From: Trichomonas tenax
Taxonomy: Eukaryota > Parabasalia > Trichomonadida > Trichomonadidae
Length of the DNA: 11,510 nt
Direction of reading: 5' to 3'
NCBI GenBank assembly: GCA_023091735.1
Contig: JALKBU010001400.1
Coordinates: forward strand, 1-11,510
Shown one piece after another: positions 8,890 through 11,510 of the stretch. The notes under the pieces are model-generated. The model saw nothing but the letters and a program-made list of their open reading frames with translations, was not told the origin of the DNA and made no database searches. The position numbers and the translations under genes are program-made. Position 1 is the stretch's first letter. Each line of letters opens with the position of its first letter.

Positions 8890-9229
8890 TAATACATACA
8901 CCTCTAAAAAATCAAAAGTTTTCTTGTATATGATTATTTTCAATTGAATGTCTGAAGCATCTCCTCGTGATGCCCTTAAACCATCACTAGGTGCTATTGG
9001 AGCATATCCTCCTCCATTTTGGCATAGAACAGCTTTGATTTCCCAAATAAAGAAATACATTTTGCTTTGAATATAATATCAAATTTCCTATTGCATATGC
9101 CCCATGACCACCTATTTCTGGATTGGTTTCGTTATAGCCACCCGAAGCACCCCAAAGTTTGAATCTGTATATTCAATTATAGTTTGTATAGACACTAATT
9201 TTGCACGGGTAATAAAGATCAATAGACAA
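8890..9229 (-). pseudogene. Relic of an ALK/LTK-type glycine-rich domain protein
   Basis: On the minus strand, one frame (from about 9229) reads DLYYPCKISVY, meets a TGA at 9173-9175, then continues YRFKLWGASGGYNE, GGHGAYAIGNLIL and NVFLYLGNQ until a TAG at 8987-8989. A second frame picks up near 9020 with QNGGGYAPIAPSDG and RGDASDIQLKIIIY and ends at a TGA at 8887-8889. The order YPC..., Y-F-LWGASGG, GG-GAYA-G-L, GGGY, G-DA-DI-L is the pattern I know for the glycine-rich domain (PF12810, ALK_LTK_GRD) that is abundant in trichomonad proteins. At least one stop and one frameshift, near 9000-9030, break it, and no ATG or full domain remains. The match is from memory of the family pattern, not a search. 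Confidence 0.6.
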
Positions 9230-9382
9230 TTAATAAATCGATTTATTAACTGCCCCAAGACTAATGTCGCTAACAGCGATAGTTATTTGATCTGTAATTG
9301 TAATTACATAGATGTGATGACGACAAAGGTTAATTTTACGATTATAAAAAGGTTACAATTATAACTATACTAAATATTTTTA

Positions 9383-10003
9383 TTAACCATCGTTCATCAA
9401 AATAAAACAAGAAATTAACAATCTCGATATTGAAAATATTGGATTTCTGTAATTGCAAGATTGAATTTGATAAACATCTATTAGATGCCCTCCAAAATCA
9501 ATTCCCTTACTAGAAAAACCATTCCTATATACTCCTTTATTAAAAAATGAATTTTGGTACTGAGAGAATCGTAAAAAAGAAAATTTATTAAAATTAGAAA
9601 AATTAAAAGTTATCTTAGTTGGATTGCAAAATATTTTGTCTATCGAGCCATCACTGAAATTGTAATATAATCGAAATTCCAATGGCCACATATTATCGTT
9701 TGAAATAAATAAGCAATTCCAAGTTACATTATCATTAGAATCAAATATTTCCTATTTGATTGGATATAAACCTTCTGCTAAATAAAATGTAAATGTTTTG
9801 GGAATAATTGCACTTTTTGGTAATGAATATATTATTGTTACATTTTGTGTAGGTGAGCTTGCTGAAAACTGTTCTCCAAATCTTGAATTATTGTGCAAGC
9901 CATATGGAAAGTATGTTTGGATGAATTCTTGATTGCTTCTTGCATGCAAGCTATATAACTTATCCAGACAATATTTAAATTCCCTTTTGGTAAAATAGTA
10001 ATC
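9383..10003 (-). pseudogene. Relic with F5/8 type C (discoidin-like) domain features
   Basis: A single minus-strand frame runs from 10003 to a TGA at 9383-9385, broken only by one TAG at 9752-9754; a TGA at 10004-10006 bounds it upstream. Its order is EFKYCLDKLYSLHAR, then NQEFIQTYFPYG, then KTFTFYLAEGLYPIK, the stop, EIFDSNDNVTWN, FSFLRFSQYQNS and SSKGIDFGGHL. The second half resembles an F5/8 type C domain: a strand ending in P, a W-x-(I/L)-x-x-SNDN-x-TW turn, an (F)RFxQ strand and a closing GIDFxGxL strand in place of the usual E-x-(F)GxL. The TAG sits exactly where that domain usually has the conserved Trp (TGG to TAG). There is no good ATG; the first ones in frame are internal. It is probably a recently dead member of a multigene family. 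Sequencing error or stop readthrough are alternatives. Confidence 0.5.
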
Positions 10004-10006
10004 TCA

Positions 10007-10700
10007 TGTAAAAATTCAGATAATATGTCACTTTAATTAAGGTTAGATTAAGGTTAATGAATCTTAAGGATGCCCTAACTTTCCTTAGATATGTTGCATA
10101 AATATAGTATATATCATAGTTTAAATTTGAAACTTTAATTTTGCTTATTCAATGATATATAAACATTTTATAAATTAAGGATGTCAGATGAGCGACTTAT
10201 GGTTTGACATCTAAATTTTTTTTGCATAGAACTCTAACAAATGGTACATAATTACATATATTTATAGTTTGGAACTCAAAATTTATCGTAAATACCGAAT
10301 TTAGAGGGGGAAAAGCACATATTGCTCTCTAGACTGTATAATATATGTTTTATTAGATCTGATCTATCTATTCAAATAATTGAAAAGTTCATTCAAATTT
10401 AAAAATTAATAAGAGCTTTGAATATTTGTTTTTATCCTTTGTAATTATGCACATGACTGGAGAAGATTTTTGAAAATAGTGCTATAGAATCAAACATATA
10501 ACTTTGCTTGTTGTATGGTTTTTCCATATTGATCTGACTCTGGAACAAACACTAAGTTTCACTGGTTGGGATTAAGCACATTAAATTGTAACTAAAAAGT
10601 GTAAGTGTTCAAAAAGAAGAAATCCACTAAAAGAATAGCGTACTTGAGTGAACATTTTTTGAGCTTTGCTTTTTGTGGGATTTCGAGTGCGCTTTGGAAA
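10007..10700. other. AT-rich intergenic region with small repeats
   Basis: There is no supported gene. A tandem pair of an 11-bp unit (ATTAAGGTTAG/A) lies at 10036-10057. A 7-bp perfect inverted repeat (GATGTCA ... TGACATC) lies at 10180-10211 around an 18-bp loop. The rest is low-complexity AT-rich sequence. Confidence 0.5.
10036..10057. repeat. Tandem duplication of an 11-bp unit
   Basis: ATTAAGGTTA occurs at 10036-10045 and again at 10047-10056, one base apart, giving two copies of an 11-bp unit. TTAAGGATG variants recur nearby, around 10063 and 10175. It is too short to assign a function. Confidence 0.5.
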
Positions 10701-10909
10701 AGTGACACGTTTTGGGTGTTTCATGGACACTCAAAATATCAAAAAAACGGGCCTCGGGGCTGGCTCGGCGTAATCATCGTCTCAGGCAGTTCGAAAGCAA
10801 TCAAAGTTTGCCAAGTTTTCAAGGATGTCCCTCTCCTTCTTTTATTTTCTTCTCCTCCTCCCTTTTTTTCTTTCCTTCCTTCTTTTTTATTTTTACTTTC
10901 TTGCTCGAA
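10701..10909 (+). repeat. Hairpin plus polypyrimidine element, copy B
   Basis: In order this contains AAGTGACACG; a 10-bp stem with one G-T pair (TTTTGGGTGT at 10710-10719, ACACTCAAAA at 10727-10736, 7-nt loop); a GC-rich hairpin (CGGGCC at 10748-10753, GGCTCG at 10762-10767, one G-T pair); about 60 nt of mixed sequence; and GATGTCCC followed by about 80 nt of almost pure pyrimidine (10828-10909). Copy A on the minus strand at 1562-1716 shares the AAAAxCGGGCCTCGxG core, the ATGxACACT box before it, and the ATGTCCC-polypyrimidine end. Frames translated through it are low-complexity Phe/Ser/Leu and look non-coding. Its outer limits are uncertain. Confidence 0.5.
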
Positions 10910-11241
10910 ATCATCAAATATCTAAAATTTGAAAAACAAATTTTAGCGACGTAATTCATACACAACAACTCATTATCAAGAAAAAATTGAAGCATATATA
11001 AAAAATTATCTTGATAAATGCATAATTTACTACTCTCATGATCTATATAATTGGATAATTTACATAGAATATTGTCATCAAGCTACATATCCTTGAAATT
11101 GCAAACCAAAGGATTTTCTAAGAGAACAAAAGGGAACAATTCCGTATCGCTGAGGAAAATTTGAAATTGATTCATATAGTTCTTTGAAAGAACCAATATT
11201 TCGTCTGATTTAATAATTGGAATTAGGAAAATGTTAAAATC
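10910..11241. other. AT-rich intergenic region downstream of the right-edge gene
   Basis: This lies between element B and the stop codon of the minus-strand gene that enters from the right. I see no gene or RNA. No TAAA occurs within the first few bases after that stop, so the 3' end of that gene is not defined here. Confidence 0.5.
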
Positions 11242-11510
11242 TCAAACTCTCTCAATTAATTTTGGTCTTTTGACAGTAGGAAGAAGTCCATCACAAAGCA
11301 TTGGTTCTGTAAAGTCATTCTTCGCAAGTGCATTGGCTCTTTGCTCATTGGTATTATCCAGATCTTCCAAAAAATAAGTACAGCCTGCTAAGTCTAGAAG
11401 GAATCTAATAGCTGCAAACGGTAAGAATTTCCTCACAGGAAGTTTGAGAGGTATTTCGACATTAATTTCAGAATTAGCGACTTTACCTCCACAATCAACA
11501 ACCTGACCAG
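11242..11510 (-). CDS. C-terminal part of an unidentified protein (runs off right edge)
   Basis: The minus-strand frame is open from the window edge to a TGA at 11242-11244, giving 88 codons. It reads ...QVVDCGGKVANSE, EINVEIPLKLPVRKF, PFAAIRFLLDLAGCTYFLED, NEQRANALAKNDF and ends VKRPKLIERV. The amino-acid mix is that of a real soluble protein, with a hydrophobic helix-like stretch in the middle. There is no reason to start at the internal GTG (11434-11436), because the frame continues upstream without a stop. Codons favour A/T in the third position more than in the large gene, which could mean a different expression level, a mobile-element origin or decay. I do not recognise the family, and the N-terminal part lies outside the window. 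Confidence 0.55.
   Translation of the reverse strand, partial: GQVVDCGGKVANSEINVEIPLKLPVRKFLPFAAIRFLLDLAGCTYFLEDLDNTNEQRANALAKNDFTEPMLCDGLLPTVKRPKLIERV

Noticed and set aside
10780..10800. GGCAGTTCGAAAGC resembling a tRNA B-box
   Set aside because: No cloverleaf can be drawn around it and no A-box lies at a suitable distance, so it is not a tRNA.
10605..10925. 106-codon plus-strand frame ending in Phe/Ser/Leu/Pro-rich sequence
   Set aside because: The second half is just the translation of the polypyrimidine tract, and a second frame through the same DNA is equally open, so coding is unlikely.

Overview
The window looks like nuclear DNA of a parabasalid protist, most likely a trichomonad such as Trichomonas or a close relative. 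The reasons are one very long intronless reading frame in standard code, very AT-rich flanks, short initiator-like sequences (TCA-Py-W-W) 15-23 nt before the ATG of the large gene, TAAA signals at or just after stop codons, and relics of protein modules I associate with large trichomonad families. The organism call is inference; no rRNA or other marker gene is present.

Layout, left to right. 1-1550 is AT-rich with no convincing gene, only weak islands of coding-like composition. 1562-1716 holds an unusual element, read on the minus strand: a GC hairpin followed by a long polypyrimidine tract. It abuts a 5'-truncated coding-like fragment on the plus strand (about 1717-1950). 2008-8145, minus strand, is the one clearly intact gene: a 2045-residue protein with two IQ motifs, a basic linker, a degenerate beta-propeller-like region, a protein-kinase fold that has lost its catalytic residues, a long all-helical C-terminal half and a basic Ser/Met/Arg tail. 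8146-8886 is intergenic. 8887-10003, minus strand, carries two decayed gene relics, one resembling the ALK/LTK-type glycine-rich domain and one resembling an F5/8 type C (discoidin-like) domain. 10007-10700 is AT-rich intergenic sequence with small repeats. 10701-10909 carries a second copy of the hairpin-plus-polypyrimidine element, on the plus strand and so inverted relative to the first. 11242-11510, minus strand, is the C-terminal end of a gene entering from the right edge.

There is no operon logic. The large protein reads as a calmodulin-binding pseudokinase scaffold with a helical-repeat half, plausibly cytoskeletal or signalling, but no specific role can be proved from sequence. Its surroundings look like typical repeat-rich trichomonad intergenic DNA with dead members of multigene families. 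The two items most worth following are the pseudokinase architecture, including a Cys-rich insert in its C-lobe, and the inverted pair of structured polypyrimidine elements about 9 kb apart.
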